From contig NZ_BJDH01000008.1 of the NCBI RefSeq assembly GCF_005405005.1, forward strand, positions 1-64,000: a stretch of 64,000 nt of DNA, given 5' to 3'. This DNA is from Lactiplantibacillus daoliensis (GTDB taxonomy: Bacteria > Bacillota > Bacilli > Lactobacillales > Lactobacillaceae). Both the position numbers and the translations under genes were made by a program. A model generated the notes under the pieces. That model made no database searches. It had not been told where the DNA came from and worked only from the letters and a program-made list of their open reading frames with translations. Of this stretch, positions 18,729 through 28,761 are shown in pieces. Each line of letters starts with the position of its first letter. The stretch's first letter is position 1.

Positions 18729-20543
18729 ATGCATCAATCAGCAGTGCAACACTTGCAGCAACTCTACCAACAATTAAGTCAGGACATCCCGATACTCACT
18801 CAGCAATTAGCCGAACTCGGGCAAACAGCACGCGACGTCAAACGCGATTTGAGCTCTGATGGACATTTAGACTTAGGCACTTATACTGAAACGCTGGATA
18901 CTTTTGCCAGTATTGAAGCCAACAATCGTCAAATTGATACCCTCAATGCGCGTGCCCAAACTGCCGCAACCCGGTTAGCACATGCAAAGCTACTCTTACC
19001 ACAAGCCTATTTTGCCAAAGTCAATCTGGCCTATGACAGTGACGAGGCCGAGGACTTTTATCTTGGTAAAGTCGGCTATTTGGATGCCGCTGGTAACGAC
19101 TTAGTTTATGATTGGCGGGCACCCGTCGCGGATGTTTATTATGCCAATCGGATTGGTGCCACCAGCTATCAAGCTAATGGGCGCAAAATTCCGGTGACAG
19201 TGAACCAACGGCAACAATTTGTCATTGACCACGACCGGTTAATCCAAGCAGTTGACTCACAGATGGCCATTGGCGACCCGTTACTACTTGCCGTTTTAGC
19301 CGCTAATCGCAGTGGTGGCTTGCAGGAAATCACCGCCACGATTCAAACCGAACAAAATGCCATCATTCGTGAACAAGGCCATGCCGTCGTACTCGTGGAT
19401 GGTGTCGCCGGTAGTGGCAAAACGTCCGTCTTGTTGCAACGAGTGGCCTATCAACTTTACCAGCATCGTCATGATTGGACCCCGGCAGATATGCTAATTA
19501 TCACGCCTAATGTGGCCTTTAGTCGCTATATCCGTGGTGTGTTGCCAGCATTAGGCGAAGCCGAACCACTGAGCACCACTTATCTGAATTTGATCCAAGC
19601 CTTAGGACGCCGTTTCGGTTTAGCAATCTCCTCGCTGGCGGACAACCACCTCAGTGTTTTGGCAGATTTAATTCAAGCACCACATCCAGCTGTCCCAAAG
19701 GGTTTAACACCCCAAGCATATAACCAAACAAAACCCACTGATTCTTTTATCAAACGCATGCAACACGCCTGGCGCTGGCTACAAGCGACCGATCAAACGC
19801 CAAGTGATGCCAGCCAGTGGCTAGACTGGTCGGCATTAGCAAAAAGTTGGTCACTAGCCACTTTAACGCCTTATGACCAACTGTATTTACTCGTACAGAT
19901 CACTGCCTACACGCAGACAACTACGGCCGCGCTATTCGTTGATGAAGCTCAAGATTACGATGCCGATGTTTGGTTATTACTCGCCGCGGTCTTTAAAAAA
20001 TCACAGCTCACGCTCGTCGGTGATCACCGGCAACGTTTAATGGGGTCTGCACCGCAACTTAGCGCCTTCTTTGATCAGCATCAGACCATCAACTTAAAAT
20101 TAACGACTAGTTACCGGGCAACCGGTGCGATTACCAGTTATTTTTCACAATTTGCTGGTGATTGGACGACCGCGATTCAAGCTGTTCAGCCACAAGGGAT
20201 AACGCCTAATCATGTTCCAGCAATTGATTGGGCAAGCTTTCAAACAGCTACCAATCTACCTGCTGGTCAAAGCTTGGCAATCATTACGCCAACAGATGCC
20301 GAAGCAATTCAGTTAGCTAAACATTTTTCAAACGCGCACTTACTCACCGCTACTGATCGACAAACCGTTCAGACTGGGATTAATCTTTTGTCGCTCTCCG
20401 TAGCGAAGGGATTAGAGTTTGATCAAGTAATCGTGACAGGCTGGGAAAGTGCGTTCTACCAAGACAGTCGATTCGGTCAAAACCGCCGTTACGTCGCGGC
20501 ATCACGTGGCACCAAAGCATTAACTTTGGTTGAGTCACTCTAG
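18729..20543 (+). CDS. HelD-like RNA polymerase-associated ATPase (short form)
   Basis: 604 residues, ATG with GGAGGTGG upstream. The N-terminal coiled-coil arm (about 1-85) precedes the HelD-specific YLGKVGYLD and YDWRAPVADVYY, then the Walker A motif GVAGSGKTS (about 222), FVDEAQDYD (Walker B) and late UvrD-like motifs (TTSYRATGAI, SVAKGLEFDQVIV, RYVAASRG). HelD proteins pull RNA polymerase off DNA. It is about 165 residues shorter than the homologue at 49358-51667, mostly in the segment between the two ATPase halves. A UvrD/Rep helicase label would be the coarse alternative. Confidence 0.88.
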   Translation: MHQSAVQHLQQLYQQLSQDIPILTQQLAELGQTARDVKRDLSSDGHLDLGTYTETLDTFASIEANNRQIDTLNARAQTAATRLAHAKLLLPQAYFAKVNLAYDSDEAEDFYLGKVGYLDAAGNDLVYDWRAPVADVYYANRIGATSYQANGRKIPVTVNQRQQFVIDHDRLIQAVDSQMAIGDPLLLAVLAANRSGGLQEITATIQTEQNAIIREQGHAVVLVDGVAGSGKTSVLLQRVAYQLYQHRHDWTPADMLIITPNVAFSRYIRGVLPALGEAEPLSTTYLNLIQALGRRFGLAISSLADNHLSVLADLIQAPHPAVPKGLTPQAYNQTKPTDSFIKRMQHAWRWLQATDQTPSDASQWLDWSALAKSWSLATLTPYDQLYLLVQITAYTQTTTAALFVDEAQDYDADVWLLLAAVFKKSQLTLVGDHRQRLMGSAPQLSAFFDQHQTINLKLTTSYRATGAITSYFSQFAGDWTTAIQAVQPQGITPNHVPAIDWASFQTATNLPAGQSLAIITPTDAEAIQLAKHFSNAHLLTATDRQTVQTGINLLSLSVAKGLEFDQVIVTGWESAFYQDSRFGQNRRYVAASRGTKALTLVESL

Positions 20544-20568
20544 CCAACCTTGCAGATAATTATTAATC

Positions 20569-21110
20569 AACTAAAGGTTGGCAGTTAAAAATTGCCATTT
20601 TGCACGACTGCGTCAACAACCAGATAATGAAAACTAGTCGCTCACTGCCGCTTCCGGTTGTTGCTGATAACATGCGGACGAGGGGATCGGTTCAAGCCTC
20701 AGGAACGTCTTGAACCTCGCCCGGAAGCCTTGCCCAAACCGCAAATCTCCCGACCCGTCCGTGGTGTAAGGCCGGCAAAAAAGCGCCGGTCAAACGCCAC
20801 CTGCACGTCCGATACTATCAGCAACGACCTCCAGCTAATCAGTGATTCTTTCTTATAGATCTGTTAGTTACACTTAGCGGAGCAGTCAAAATCGGTGTGC
20901 AGTGTCGGTAAGATTAGTCGGCGTTCTTAGCTGACTAGTCTTACGGGGCAATTCAAAGACGTGATTTATCGGCTTTGAATTGAGGTGCTAGACCGTACTG
21001 TGGCTGGCGCCGTCCCCCACAGCACACCAATTTTGACTGACGGAGCGCTAAATTTAGGTGAGTCGTTACTGGTACCGCGACATTTTTGACCCTTTCAATT
21101 TTTGCTCAAA
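20569..21110 (+). repeat. Large structured repeat family 2, copy 2 (most complete)
   Basis: Module A (about 20650-20840): outer stem GTTGCTGATA..GCGGACG / CGTCCG..TATCAGCAAC with internal hairpins GGTTCAAG/CTTGAACC and GGCCGGC/GCCGGTC. Module B (about 20890-21045): terminal inverted repeats AGTCAAAATCGGTGTG and CACACCAATTTTGACT around three hairpins, including GTAAGATTAGTC/GACTAGTCTTAC and CAATTCAAAG/CTTTGAATTG. No conserved reading frame. Confidence 0.85.
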
Positions 21111-21120
21111 CAATCAAAAA

Positions 21121-21164
21121 AACGCTGAACCAGTTTGCAAATTGCAAATCGGTTCAGCGCTTTT
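21121..21164 (-). terminator. Terminator of the flavoprotein operon
   Basis: AACGCTGAACC ... GGTTCAGCGCTTTT with an inner GATTTGCAA/TTGCAAAC helix; T-run on the minus strand, A/T flanks on both sides. Confidence 0.8.
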
Positions 21165-21186
21165 AACTATTATCAAAATAAACTGA

Positions 21187-23625
21187 TTAGAACTCAGCTA
21201 CCGTTAACTCATCTTCCAAGGCATTAGCCGCCGCAATGCGACCAAAGGTAAAGATGTCGGCCAAAGAGTTCCCGCCTAAACGGTTCCCAGCGTGAATCCC
21301 GCCGGCGACTTCACCAGCCGCATACAGGCCATCAATTGGGGTGCCATCAGTATTGAGTACATGCGCACCCGTATCAATTTTCAAACCACCCATCGTATGA
21401 TGAGTCGCCGGCTTCCGTGGCGTTGCATAAAACGGTGCGACTGCCACCTTCAAGTCAAACGCATTTTTGTGGAACTCTGGGTCTTCACCCGCATCCACAT
21501 ATGAATTATAGTCATTGACCGTCTTCGTCAAAACAGCTGGATCCATGTCCAATTGTTTAGCCAAGTCGGCTAGCGTATCTGCACGGAATAACGTCCCCGC
21601 AGCAACTTGTTGATCAATTTTAGCTTGTGACGTATTGTAGGCGGTCGCCTTAATCGCGTCATCCGCAATCAAATAGAACAGACTCCCATTATCAATCGCG
21701 GCTTGCGTCAACTCATCACGACTCCCATATTCATTCACAAACCGTTTTCCAGCTTGATTCACCATCACATAGTTCTGTGGTGGGACTTGGAGACCACTGA
21801 ACAGTTCACCCGTATCTGGATCAGATACCGGCATCATCTGTGAGAAGCCCATCCCAACTAAGTCAGCACCAACACTCGTTCCCAGACGAATGCCGTCACC
21901 AGTCATCGCTGGTGAGTTAGTCGTTTGAATATCATCATCAATCGCGGTCCAGTACGTGTTGTACTCTTGTAACATCTTCGTGTTGGCTGCAAACCCACCA
22001 GAGGCTAGGATAACCGCTTTGGCGTGAACGACAACCTTTTCGTGTTTCGGTCCTTCGGCAATTAACCCATCAACTTTGCCATCCGTAGTCGTTAACGACT
22101 TAACCGCTGTTTCGGTCATAATGCGACCACCGTGTTTCGTCACAAATGGTTGTAAGGCCTTAATATACGCGAAGCCAAGGTCACCCATTGGTTTGTGACC
22201 CCGTCGCCAAATGGCCCCAACCGGCATCGTGACTTGTGATTTATCAAAATTGACACCAATTTTTTCAAGCCACTTGACGGATTCTAGCGCATGGTCAGTT
22301 AAAACTTTGACCAAGTCATATTGTCCATAAATCTTATGTCCATTCAAATCCGTCCGCTTACCACCCAAATAAGTTTGAATCCGGTGTAATAAGGTCGAAT
22401 CGAATAAGTAGCCGCGTTGATCTTCATTTTCAGTGAGATAAGCCTTGATCTGCGTCTTCAAAGCTCGGAAATCTGGCAAATAGTCCGCATCAATCGTCGC
22501 TTCATCAATTTCAGTAATCTCTTTTAAGGTGTGTTTTTCACCAGGAATTGCGTCAAATTGGTGTTGCCAATCAGGATCAGCCGCATTCATGGGACCACCT
22601 GCCCGGACGGTATTCCCACCAACTGCGGGGAATTTTTCCAATACCAGGACGTTTCGCCCGGCTTGTAAAACCTTAGCGGCGGCGGTTAACCCGGCACCAC
22701 CCGCACCGACAACCACAATATCCGTGGTAATATCCGTGACACTGGCTTGTGGCTTCGCAGCGTTTTGGCGCCGTTTCTTCAACTCATCGGGATTCGCACC
22801 GGCTTGTTTGACCGCTTGCGCGACCCCGTTGATGACACCATTACTCGTCATTGAAGCACCAGAAATTGCATCGACCGCCAACGTCTGACCGTCAATAATT
22901 TCTTGAGGAATTCGCTTAAATGCCACATCAGCGATCCCCTTCGTTTCCGAAGAAGTGTCAATGTTGATGGCTTCAATTCGATCATCCGAAAGTGTGACTG
23001 ACATTGGTAAGTCACCGTTATGACCAGTGGCGACAACGTCATAAGTCCCAGGTTGATATTTCACTTCTGCTGGTGCCGCCATGGCTGACACAATCGTCGT
23101 GAACTTCATGAACTTAGCAAAACAACTATCTAAAAAGTCAATTGTGCCGGCCGACTTCAAGTTGCCTTGCTCATCAAAAGCTGTTTGAGCACGCCCTAAT
23201 AAAAATTCAGAACCAGGCATCACGCTCGCGTTGACCCCTGGTGCATCTAGGACTTGGCGTAAATGCAATTGTGCTCGTGATGAACCTTGAACACTGTACG
23301 ATGCCCCGACAATCATCACGGGTTTGCCGTCGAGCGGATGTAGTTTAAATGATAACCATTCGATAATGCTCTTGAGGGCTGACGGAATAGAATGATTATG
23401 TTCTGGCGTCGCAATAATGACACCATCCGCAGCTTCAATTTTTTGTACAAATTCTTGAATGACGGGACTTTCTGACTGATCATCAGATTCGTCAAATAGT
23501 GGCACCGCCGCTAATTCCAAGATTTCAATATCGGCCTTGTCCGCAAAATGCTTTTGCATGAAGGTCAACAAGTCACGATTATATGATTTTTTCGCATTTG
23601 TTCCCACAATTCCGATAAATTTCAT
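21187..23625 (-). CDS. Three-domain flavoprotein: NAD(P)H:FMN reductase - FMN-binding - fumarate reductase-like
   Basis: 812 residues from ATG 23625 with GGGAGGGAT upstream. Residues 1-175 are a flavodoxin-like NADPH:FMN reductase ([25 protein letters not shown]). Residues about 190-275 form an FMN_bind domain with DAISGAS, matching the site where ApbE attaches FMN. From about 308 there is an FAD_binding_2/flavocytochrome c domain: [12 protein letters not shown], then HHTMGG and [11 protein letters not shown], which carry substrate-binding His and Arg. No signal peptide, no haem motif. It is most like cytosolic NADH-dependent fumarate or acrylate-type reductases; the substrate is not certain. 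The start overlaps the upstream stop (TAATG), so the pair is co-translated. Confidence 0.85.
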   Translation of the reverse strand: MKFIGIVGTNAKKSYNRDLLTFMQKHFADKADIEILELAAVPLFDESDDQSESPVIQEFVQKIEAADGVIIATPEHNHSIPSALKSIIEWLSFKLHPLDGKPVMIVGASYSVQGSSRAQLHLRQVLDAPGVNASVMPGSEFLLGRAQTAFDEQGNLKSAGTIDFLDSCFAKFMKFTTIVSAMAAPAEVKYQPGTYDVVATGHNGDLPMSVTLSDDRIEAINIDTSSETKGIADVAFKRIPQEIIDGQTLAVDAISGASMTSNGVINGVAQAVKQAGANPDELKKRRQNAAKPQASVTDITTDIVVVGAGGAGLTAAAKVLQAGRNVLVLEKFPAVGGNTVRAGGPMNAADPDWQHQFDAIPGEKHTLKEITEIDEATIDADYLPDFRALKTQIKAYLTENEDQRGYLFDSTLLHRIQTYLGGKRTDLNGHKIYGQYDLVKVLTDHALESVKWLEKIGVNFDKSQVTMPVGAIWRRGHKPMGDLGFAYIKALQPFVTKHGGRIMTETAVKSLTTTDGKVDGLIAEGPKHEKVVVHAKAVILASGGFAANTKMLQEYNTYWTAIDDDIQTTNSPAMTGDGIRLGTSVGADLVGMGFSQMMPVSDPDTGELFSGLQVPPQNYVMVNQAGKRFVNEYGSRDELTQAAIDNGSLFYLIADDAIKATAYNTSQAKIDQQVAAGTLFRADTLADLAKQLDMDPAVLTKTVNDYNSYVDAGEDPEFHKNAFDLKVAVAPFYATPRKPATHHTMGGLKIDTGAHVLNTDGTPIDGLYAAGEVAGGIHAGNRLGGNSLADIFTFGRIAAANALEDELTVAEF

Positions 23626-24245
23626 TAGAGATCCCTCCCATTCGCAACTTGACTCCAAGAAAATTGTTGGTTCTTCTCGACAAATTTATTCGCTGGCGTG
23701 ATTTTAGCTGTTAAGTCCACAAAAGCCGTAAAGGCCGTGAAATCATCATCCAGTTCGGCCGCTTTAGTGGCGTCTTTTAAGTTCCCATCCTCGTCAAATG
23801 CTTGTAAAGAATGACCTAACAAGTATTCTACGTTCGGCATGACGAGTGCTTTTAATTCCGGTGCCTCCAAAATCTGTCGCAAATGTGCTTGAGCCCGTGA
23901 AGTTCCAAGGGAGCCATTGGATGCCCCCACGATCATGACCGGTTTGCTAATTAATGGGCGCGTCGTGTATGACAGCCATTCAATTGCGCTTTTCAACACC
24001 GCTGGGATGGAGTGATCATACTCTGGCGTGGCAAAAATGACCCCATCAGCGGCCGCAATCTGATCAGATAACGCCTGAACCACAGCGGGAGCCGTCCGAT
24101 CTTCCGGCTCATTAAAGGCCGGCAAATCTTTAATTTCAGCAATTTCAATGGTAGCTTGACTGGCAAAGTGCCGTTTCATATATTGCAATAGTTGTCGATT
24201 GGTCGAGCTAGTCGCGTTCGTCCCAACAATTCCGACTAATTTCAT
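23625..24245 (-). CDS. NADPH-dependent FMN reductase family protein
   Basis: 206 residues from ATG 24245 ([11 protein letters not shown]) with AGAGGATG upstream. It has the same flavodoxin-like fold as the N-terminal domain of the next gene: [43 protein letters not shown]. The two are about half identical by eye, so one probably arose by duplication of the other. It may supply reduced FMN to the three-domain protein. The stop overlaps the next start by one base. The divergent LysR gene probably controls both. Confidence 0.85.
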   Translation of the reverse strand: MKLVGIVGTNATSSTNRQLLQYMKRHFASQATIEIAEIKDLPAFNEPEDRTAPAVVQALSDQIAAADGVIFATPEYDHSIPAVLKSAIEWLSYTTRPLISKPVMIVGASNGSLGTSRAQAHLRQILEAPELKALVMPNVEYLLGHSLQAFDEDGNLKDATKAAELDDDFTAFTAFVDLTAKITPANKFVEKNQQFSWSQVANGRDL

Positions 24246-24319
24246 CAGTGAACATCCTCTCAAAATCGTGATTATTTACTAAAATCATTATTGTTAAATC
24301 GTTATATTGGCTTAAACTT

Positions 24320-24334
24320 GTGCCATAATAGCAC
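24320..24334. promoter_or_regulatory. Dyad in the divergent LysR/flavoprotein intergenic region
   Basis: GTGC-CATAATA-GCAC, a T-N11-A-type dyad of the sort LysR regulators bind. A TATTAT overlaps it on the minus strand and could be the -10 box of the flavoprotein operon. Confidence 0.4.
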
Positions 24335-24440
24335 TAACACTCCTAATGAACTTTATTCTAGGGGATTTTCGAAAGTTTGTGAAATATTTATTTAACTATG
24401 GTCTCATAACAAAATAACTATCATGATTGGAGGCCTACTG

Positions 24441-25394
24441 ATGCCCAAGACAGACTCAACGAATTTGTTACAATTTATCGACGTCCTACTGAAACATGGA
24501 AACTTTACACGGGCAGCCAAAGATCTATACATCTCACAACCTTATCTCACACAGACTATTAAAAGTGTCGAGGCAGAACTTGGGGTTACAATTATTGATC
24601 GCGAAGCGTCCCCATTAAAGCTCACGCCAGCTGGTCGACTCTATTATCAGTACTTGACGACTTTAGAAAACCAAAAAGATCAGTTTCGTCAACAATTACA
24701 TCAATTTACCGCCCCAGCGCATCAGACGATTCGTATCGGGATCTTATCTAGCTTGGGCTATTATTTATTGCCCTTATTCCTGCCCGCCTATGCGCAAGTC
24801 CACCCAGAGGTTAAGGTCAATCTAACAGAAGACATCTCGGAACGAAATGAGCAGCGCCTCTTACACGGTGAATTAGATTTTCTGATTGGCCAAAATCCTG
24901 AAACGGTGGCACCTGGTTTGACGACTCACGAACGCGGCAAAGACGGTTATTATGCGGTGATTCCTAAAACTTCAAAGTTTTATCAGCCCCATCAGGACTT
25001 CATCAATCCCGGCACTATCGATATCGAAGCCTTACTACATGAAAAGTTAGTTCTCTCGCCACGTGGGTCTTCAATTCGTCGCCAAGTGGATTATTTGTTA
25101 CAAAAATACCATGTCACACCAGAAATTGCCGTAGAGAGTACCAATACTTTCACAATTGCCAAGCTAGCCGAAAAGGGACTTGGGATCACATTCTTGCCGG
25201 ACAGTGTCTACAGTCAACCGGATGGCGAGGCTTATAATCTCTATCCATTGCCAGCAAGTCTTTTATCCTTAAATTACTTCATTGCATTTGCAAGCACCCA
25301 GAGCCTGAGCCAAAACGAACAAGACCTCGTGACGATTTTTCTCACCAATCTTGAAGCTAGTTTGGCGGACCTGGCCTCCTTGTCACCTGAATAG
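24441..25394 (+). CDS. LysR-family transcriptional regulator
   Basis: 317 residues from ATG 24441 with GGAGG upstream; the frame extends to 24423 but that covers the ribosome site. The N-terminal winged helix (about 5-65) contains NFTRAAKDLYISQPYLTQTIKSVE and the C-terminal two-lobed effector domain begins around 90 (TIRIGILSSLGYYLLP). Divergent from the two flavoprotein genes, which makes them its likely targets; the effector would be the substrate of the reductase or a related acid, by inference. Ends at a shared terminator with glmU. Confidence 0.9.
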   Translation: MPKTDSTNLLQFIDVLLKHGNFTRAAKDLYISQPYLTQTIKSVEAELGVTIIDREASPLKLTPAGRLYYQYLTTLENQKDQFRQQLHQFTAPAHQTIRIGILSSLGYYLLPLFLPAYAQVHPEVKVNLTEDISERNEQRLLHGELDFLIGQNPETVAPGLTTHERGKDGYYAVIPKTSKFYQPHQDFINPGTIDIEALLHEKLVLSPRGSSIRRQVDYLLQKYHVTPEIAVESTNTFTIAKLAEKGLGITFLPDSVYSQPDGEAYNLYPLPASLLSLNYFIAFASTQSLSQNEQDLVTIFLTNLEASLADLASLSPE

Positions 25395-25397
25395 CAA

Positions 25398-25440
25398 AAA
25401 AATACCAATCAAATCCGCTAAGGAATCTGATTGGTATTTT
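25398..25440. terminator. Bidirectional terminator between LysR gene and glmU
   Basis: AAAATACCAATCA pairs with TGATTGGTATTTT, with an inner helix GATTCC/GGAATC-like; A-run and T-run on the two sides. Confidence 0.85.
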
Positions 25441-25451
25441 AATAAATTCAA

Positions 25452-26834
25452 TTACATATTTTCTGGTTCATGTGGAACCCGTTTCCAAAAGTCCGGTTTG
25501 TTGGTTTGCCGAGCTCTGGCGATACCCATTTCATGGAACTTAATATCATCCGTAATCGTTGATCCAGCGGCAATGAAGGAATGATCCGACACTTCAACTG
25601 GTGCAATAATATTGGAGTTGCTTCCAACAAAGGCAGAATCGCCAACGTTGGTATGGTGCTTGTTCACGCCGTCATAGTTGACGAAAACGACCCCACAACC
25701 AACATTGATGTCTTTGCCTAAGGTTGCGTCACCCACATAGGTTAGATGACCGACCTTCGTACGGGCACCAATTTGCGCCTTCTTGACTTCAACAAAGTTA
25801 CCCAAGTGCACGTGTTCGCCAATTTCAGCTTGTGGCCGTAAATGACTGTAAGGGCCGATATTACTATCCGCATGCATGATTGAGTCTTCTAAGACTGACG
25901 AAGTGACCGTGACCCGATCTTCAATCGTCATATCCCGAATTTCAGAATGCGCACCAATGAAGCAATCCTCACCGATCGTCGTGTTCCCTTTAATTAATAC
26001 GCCAGGTTCAATGATCGTATCCGCACCAATTTTAACACCGGCATCAATGTAAGTCGCTTCGGGATCAATAATTGAAACGCCATCGGCCATATGGGCTTCA
26101 TTGATCCGCTTTTGCATGACCTTAGTCGCTTGTGCCAAAGCTACGCGCGTGTTAACACCCATTGACTCGTCAAAATCAGACATCCGATAAGCGGCAACAA
26201 TATCGCCTTGGTCCTTCATAATCTGAATGACATCCGTCAGATAATATTCACCTTGGGCGTTATCATTCGTCACTTGATGTAAGGCTGCGAACAACTTCTT
26301 GTTGTCGAAGCAGTAAACACCCGTGTTGATTTCATGGATATCTTGTTCTTCTTTAGTGGCATCTTTTTGTTCGACAATTTTTTCAACAATCCCTAAATGG
26401 TTACGAACCACGCGGCCATAGCCTTGAGGATTGGGTGCTTCGGACGTTAAAACCGTCCCAGCGGCCTTTTTAGCGTGATGATATTCAAATAATTCTTGGA
26501 AGGTTTCAGCACGGAACAATGGCGTGTCGCCACTGACAATCAAAGTCATCCCATCTTCATCTTTCAAAAGTGGTTCGGCTTGTAAAATCGCATGCCCCGT
26601 CCCTAATTGTTCTGTTTGGACCGCATATTTCGTCCGGTCGCCTAACGCGGCTTCGACATCTTTGGCGCCGTGACCAACGACCGTCACAATATTGTCCATA
26701 TCCGTGGCTTCGACTTGAGTCAACACGTGGTCGACCATCGACTTGCCGCAAACTTGGTGCAAAACTTTGACTAACTTGGATTTCATCCGGGTCCCTTTAC
26801 CAGCGGCCATGATGATTGCATTTTTGGTTGTCAT
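25452..26834 (-). CDS. glmU: Bifunctional UDP-GlcNAc pyrophosphorylase / glucosamine-1-phosphate acetyltransferase
   Basis: 460 residues, ATG with AAGGAG upstream. The N-terminal uridyltransferase domain (about 1-230) has [11 protein letters not shown] and VSGDTPLF. The C-terminal left-handed beta helix (about 250-450) shows hexapeptide repeats ([33 protein letters not shown]) and ends in [13 protein letters not shown]. It makes UDP-N-acetylglucosamine for peptidoglycan and teichoic acids. It follows purR by 69 bases and is probably co-transcribed with it. Confidence 0.97.
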   Translation of the reverse strand: MTTKNAIIMAAGKGTRMKSKLVKVLHQVCGKSMVDHVLTQVEATDMDNIVTVVGHGAKDVEAALGDRTKYAVQTEQLGTGHAILQAEPLLKDEDGMTLIVSGDTPLFRAETFQELFEYHHAKKAAGTVLTSEAPNPQGYGRVVRNHLGIVEKIVEQKDATKEEQDIHEINTGVYCFDNKKLFAALHQVTNDNAQGEYYLTDVIQIMKDQGDIVAAYRMSDFDESMGVNTRVALAQATKVMQKRINEAHMADGVSIIDPEATYIDAGVKIGADTIIEPGVLIKGNTTIGEDCFIGAHSEIRDMTIEDRVTVTSSVLEDSIMHADSNIGPYSHLRPQAEIGEHVHLGNFVEVKKAQIGARTKVGHLTYVGDATLGKDINVGCGVVFVNYDGVNKHHTNVGDSAFVGSNSNIIAPVEVSDHSFIAAGSTITDDIKFHEMGIARARQTNKPDFWKRVPHEPENM

Positions 26835-26903
26835 TACAAAATTTCTCCTTAGTCTTCAGATGAGTTAATCATACCAAAAAATTGGTATAGTTAACATGGC
26901 GAC

Positions 26904-27740
26904 TTAAACTTCCGCGCCAAATACCGTTTCTAAATAGTTACCGGGAACAACCTTGATTGCTTTTTCGCTATCATTGACATTCGTGACCCGTAAGAGAGAG
27001 GTATAATCGTCAATCAGGCGGTTACCGCTAAACGCCGCTTCCGCAAAGACCGTAATCCCAATCAAGTTGGCATCGAATTCTTCAATCAAGGTCTTCATCC
27101 CGTTAATGGTACCGCCGCCCTTCATGAAATCATCCACGATCAAGACATTGGCGCCTTCAGTCAAACTCCGCTTAGACAGCTCCATCTTTTTAATTCGTTC
27201 GGAAGAACCAGAGACATAGTTCACACTAACCGTTGAGCCTTCGGTGATCTTTGAATCATTCCGGACGATTACAAAGGGCACATTCAAATAGGCAGCAACG
27301 CTTTGTGCAATTGGAATTCCTTTAGTCGCAACCGTCATCACCGCGTCAATCTTTTGGTTCAAGTATTGCGTCGCAATCACCCGACCCACTTGACGTAAAA
27401 TTTCCGGTTGTCCTAAAATATCGGAAAGGTAAATATACCCACCAGGCAAGACCCGGCTCTTATCAGCGACTTTATCCGTCATTTCATCGATAAATTCTTG
27501 GGCTTCTTCTTTTAAGATATATGGGATAAAACGGGCCCCACCGGCTGCACCTGGAATCGTTTCCAAAATCCCAGTTCCCCGCATTTGAAAGGTCCGCTTC
27601 AAAATCGTCAAATCTTCACTGATTGAAGACTTTGCCGATTCATAGCGCTTTGCAAAAAATGTTAGTGAAACTAATGTATGTGGCCTTTCTAATAAATAGC
27701 GCGTCATATCAATTAAACGTTCGCTTCTACGTACTTTCAT
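26904..27740 (-). CDS. purR: Purine operon repressor
   Basis: 278 residues, ATG with AGGTGGAAAC upstream. The N-terminal winged helix (about 1-70: MKVRRSERLIDMTRYLLERP) is fused to a phosphoribosyltransferase-like domain whose PRPP-binding motif VLIVDDFMKGGGT is intact. As in the Bacillus protein, PRPP binding would relieve repression. A PurBox-like site lies upstream (27796-27808), suggesting autoregulation. prs, which makes PRPP, is in the same window. Confidence 0.96.
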   Translation of the reverse strand: MKVRRSERLIDMTRYLLERPHTLVSLTFFAKRYESAKSSISEDLTILKRTFQMRGTGILETIPGAAGGARFIPYILKEEAQEFIDEMTDKVADKSRVLPGGYIYLSDILGQPEILRQVGRVIATQYLNQKIDAVMTVATKGIPIAQSVAAYLNVPFVIVRNDSKITEGSTVSVNYVSGSSERIKKMELSKRSLTEGANVLIVDDFMKGGGTINGMKTLIEEFDANLIGITVFAEAAFSGNRLIDDYTSLLRVTNVNDSEKAIKVVPGNYLETVFGAEV

Positions 27741-27795
27741 GTTTCCACCTCAACCTAAATCTTCATTTTTAAAGTCTATGCAAAATGATAACACA

Positions 27796-27808
27796 AACGT
27801 TCGGAAAT
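27796..27808 (-). promoter_or_regulatory. PurBox-like operator upstream of purR
   Basis: Minus strand ATTTCCGAACGTT fits the PurBox consensus AWWWCCGAACWWT at all but one position. It lies about 56 bases before the purR ATG. The expected second, inverted box about 17 bases away is poorly preserved. Confidence 0.6.
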
Positions 27809-27912
27809 TAGGTAGTCTTTTAGCATATTTTTACGAAACAATCGGAATTTCTTAATAATATTGTTTAAATGATGAAATTATCAGTCATTTACAACGGAAT
27901 TTGAGAACAATA

Positions 27913-27941
27913 AAAGCACTAATCGATTTTGATTAGTGCTT
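27913..27941 (-). terminator. Terminator of the zinc ABC operon
   Basis: AAGCACTAATC, loop, GATTAGTGCTT; followed by TTTTATTG on the minus strand. Confidence 0.8.
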
Positions 27942-27963
27942 AATATATCAGCATAATGAAAAT

Positions 27964-28761
27964 TTAGCTTCCGACCCGTAACCGTTGAAACCCAAGTGCG
28001 GCTAAATAGAAGAGACATTCGATGGAAGCAATGAAAAAACTGACTGGCAAATTGGTAACATAACTCAAATACAAGCCCAACCAGACCCCAATCAAAGCAA
28101 AACCAATCGATAAGCCAATCATTTTGCTAACGGTGTGCACAAAATAGCGGGCAGCGGCAGCCGGTAGTGTCAACAAAATAAAAATCAGTAGCGACCCGAC
28201 GATTTGCGCCGCAACACTGACACTCATCGCCACTAAAACCAAGAAAATCACCGAAATACCAGTCGTCCATAAACCACTGACTCTGGCACCAATCGCGTCA
28301 AACGAGTCAAACTTTAATGGCCGATATAGCCCTAACATGACTAGAATCACGATGCCAGAGAGCACCGCCACGCGAATCACATCTGCATGGGCAATCCCAA
28401 TCACACTCCCAAATAAGATGCTGGTCGCATAGCTCGACGTTTGATTTGACAAGGATAAGAATAAAATTCCCAACCCAATGAACAACGCTGAAATGGCCGA
28501 AATTGAAGCCTCGCGCCGGGATTGCTTGACACTCATCTGACCGACAATCACCGAACTGACCACGGTGAAAATCAACATTCCAGTTAACGCCGTCCAGCCC
28601 ATAAAAATTCCAAAGGCGGCTCCGGCAAACCCAATTTCAGACAATGTGTGGGTCAAGAAAGATAAATTTCGGGCAATCACGAAGACCCCAATCGTCCCAC
28701 AGATAATCGCAATGAAGGTCCCCGCTAAATACGCATTTTGCATAAAGGCTAAACTAAACAT
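27964..28761 (-). CDS. znuB: Zinc/manganese-type ABC transporter permease
   Basis: 265 residues with about eight membrane helices, of the ABC-3 family (ZnuB/AdcB). Typical stretches: LSFLTHTLSEIGFAGAAFG at about 33-51 and VAAQIVGSLLIFILLTLPAA. It imports divalent metal with the ATPase encoded just upstream; the two genes overlap by 8 bases. No substrate-binding lipoprotein gene is adjacent. The Zur-like box upstream favours zinc. Confidence 0.88.
   Translation of the reverse strand: MFSLAFMQNAYLAGTFIAIICGTIGVFVIARNLSFLTHTLSEIGFAGAAFGIFMGWTALTGMLIFTVVSSVIVGQMSVKQSRREASISAISALFIGLGILFLSLSNQTSSYATSILFGSVIGIAHADVIRVAVLSGIVILVMLGLYRPLKFDSFDAIGARVSGLWTTGISVIFLVLVAMSVSVAAQIVGSLLIFILLTLPAAAARYFVHTVSKMIGLSIGFALIGVWLGLYLSYVTNLPVSFFIASIECLFYLAALGFQRLRVGS

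Noticed and set aside
20569-21110. CRISPR array
   Set aside because: Copies are few, long and not evenly spaced by unique spacers; no cas genes.
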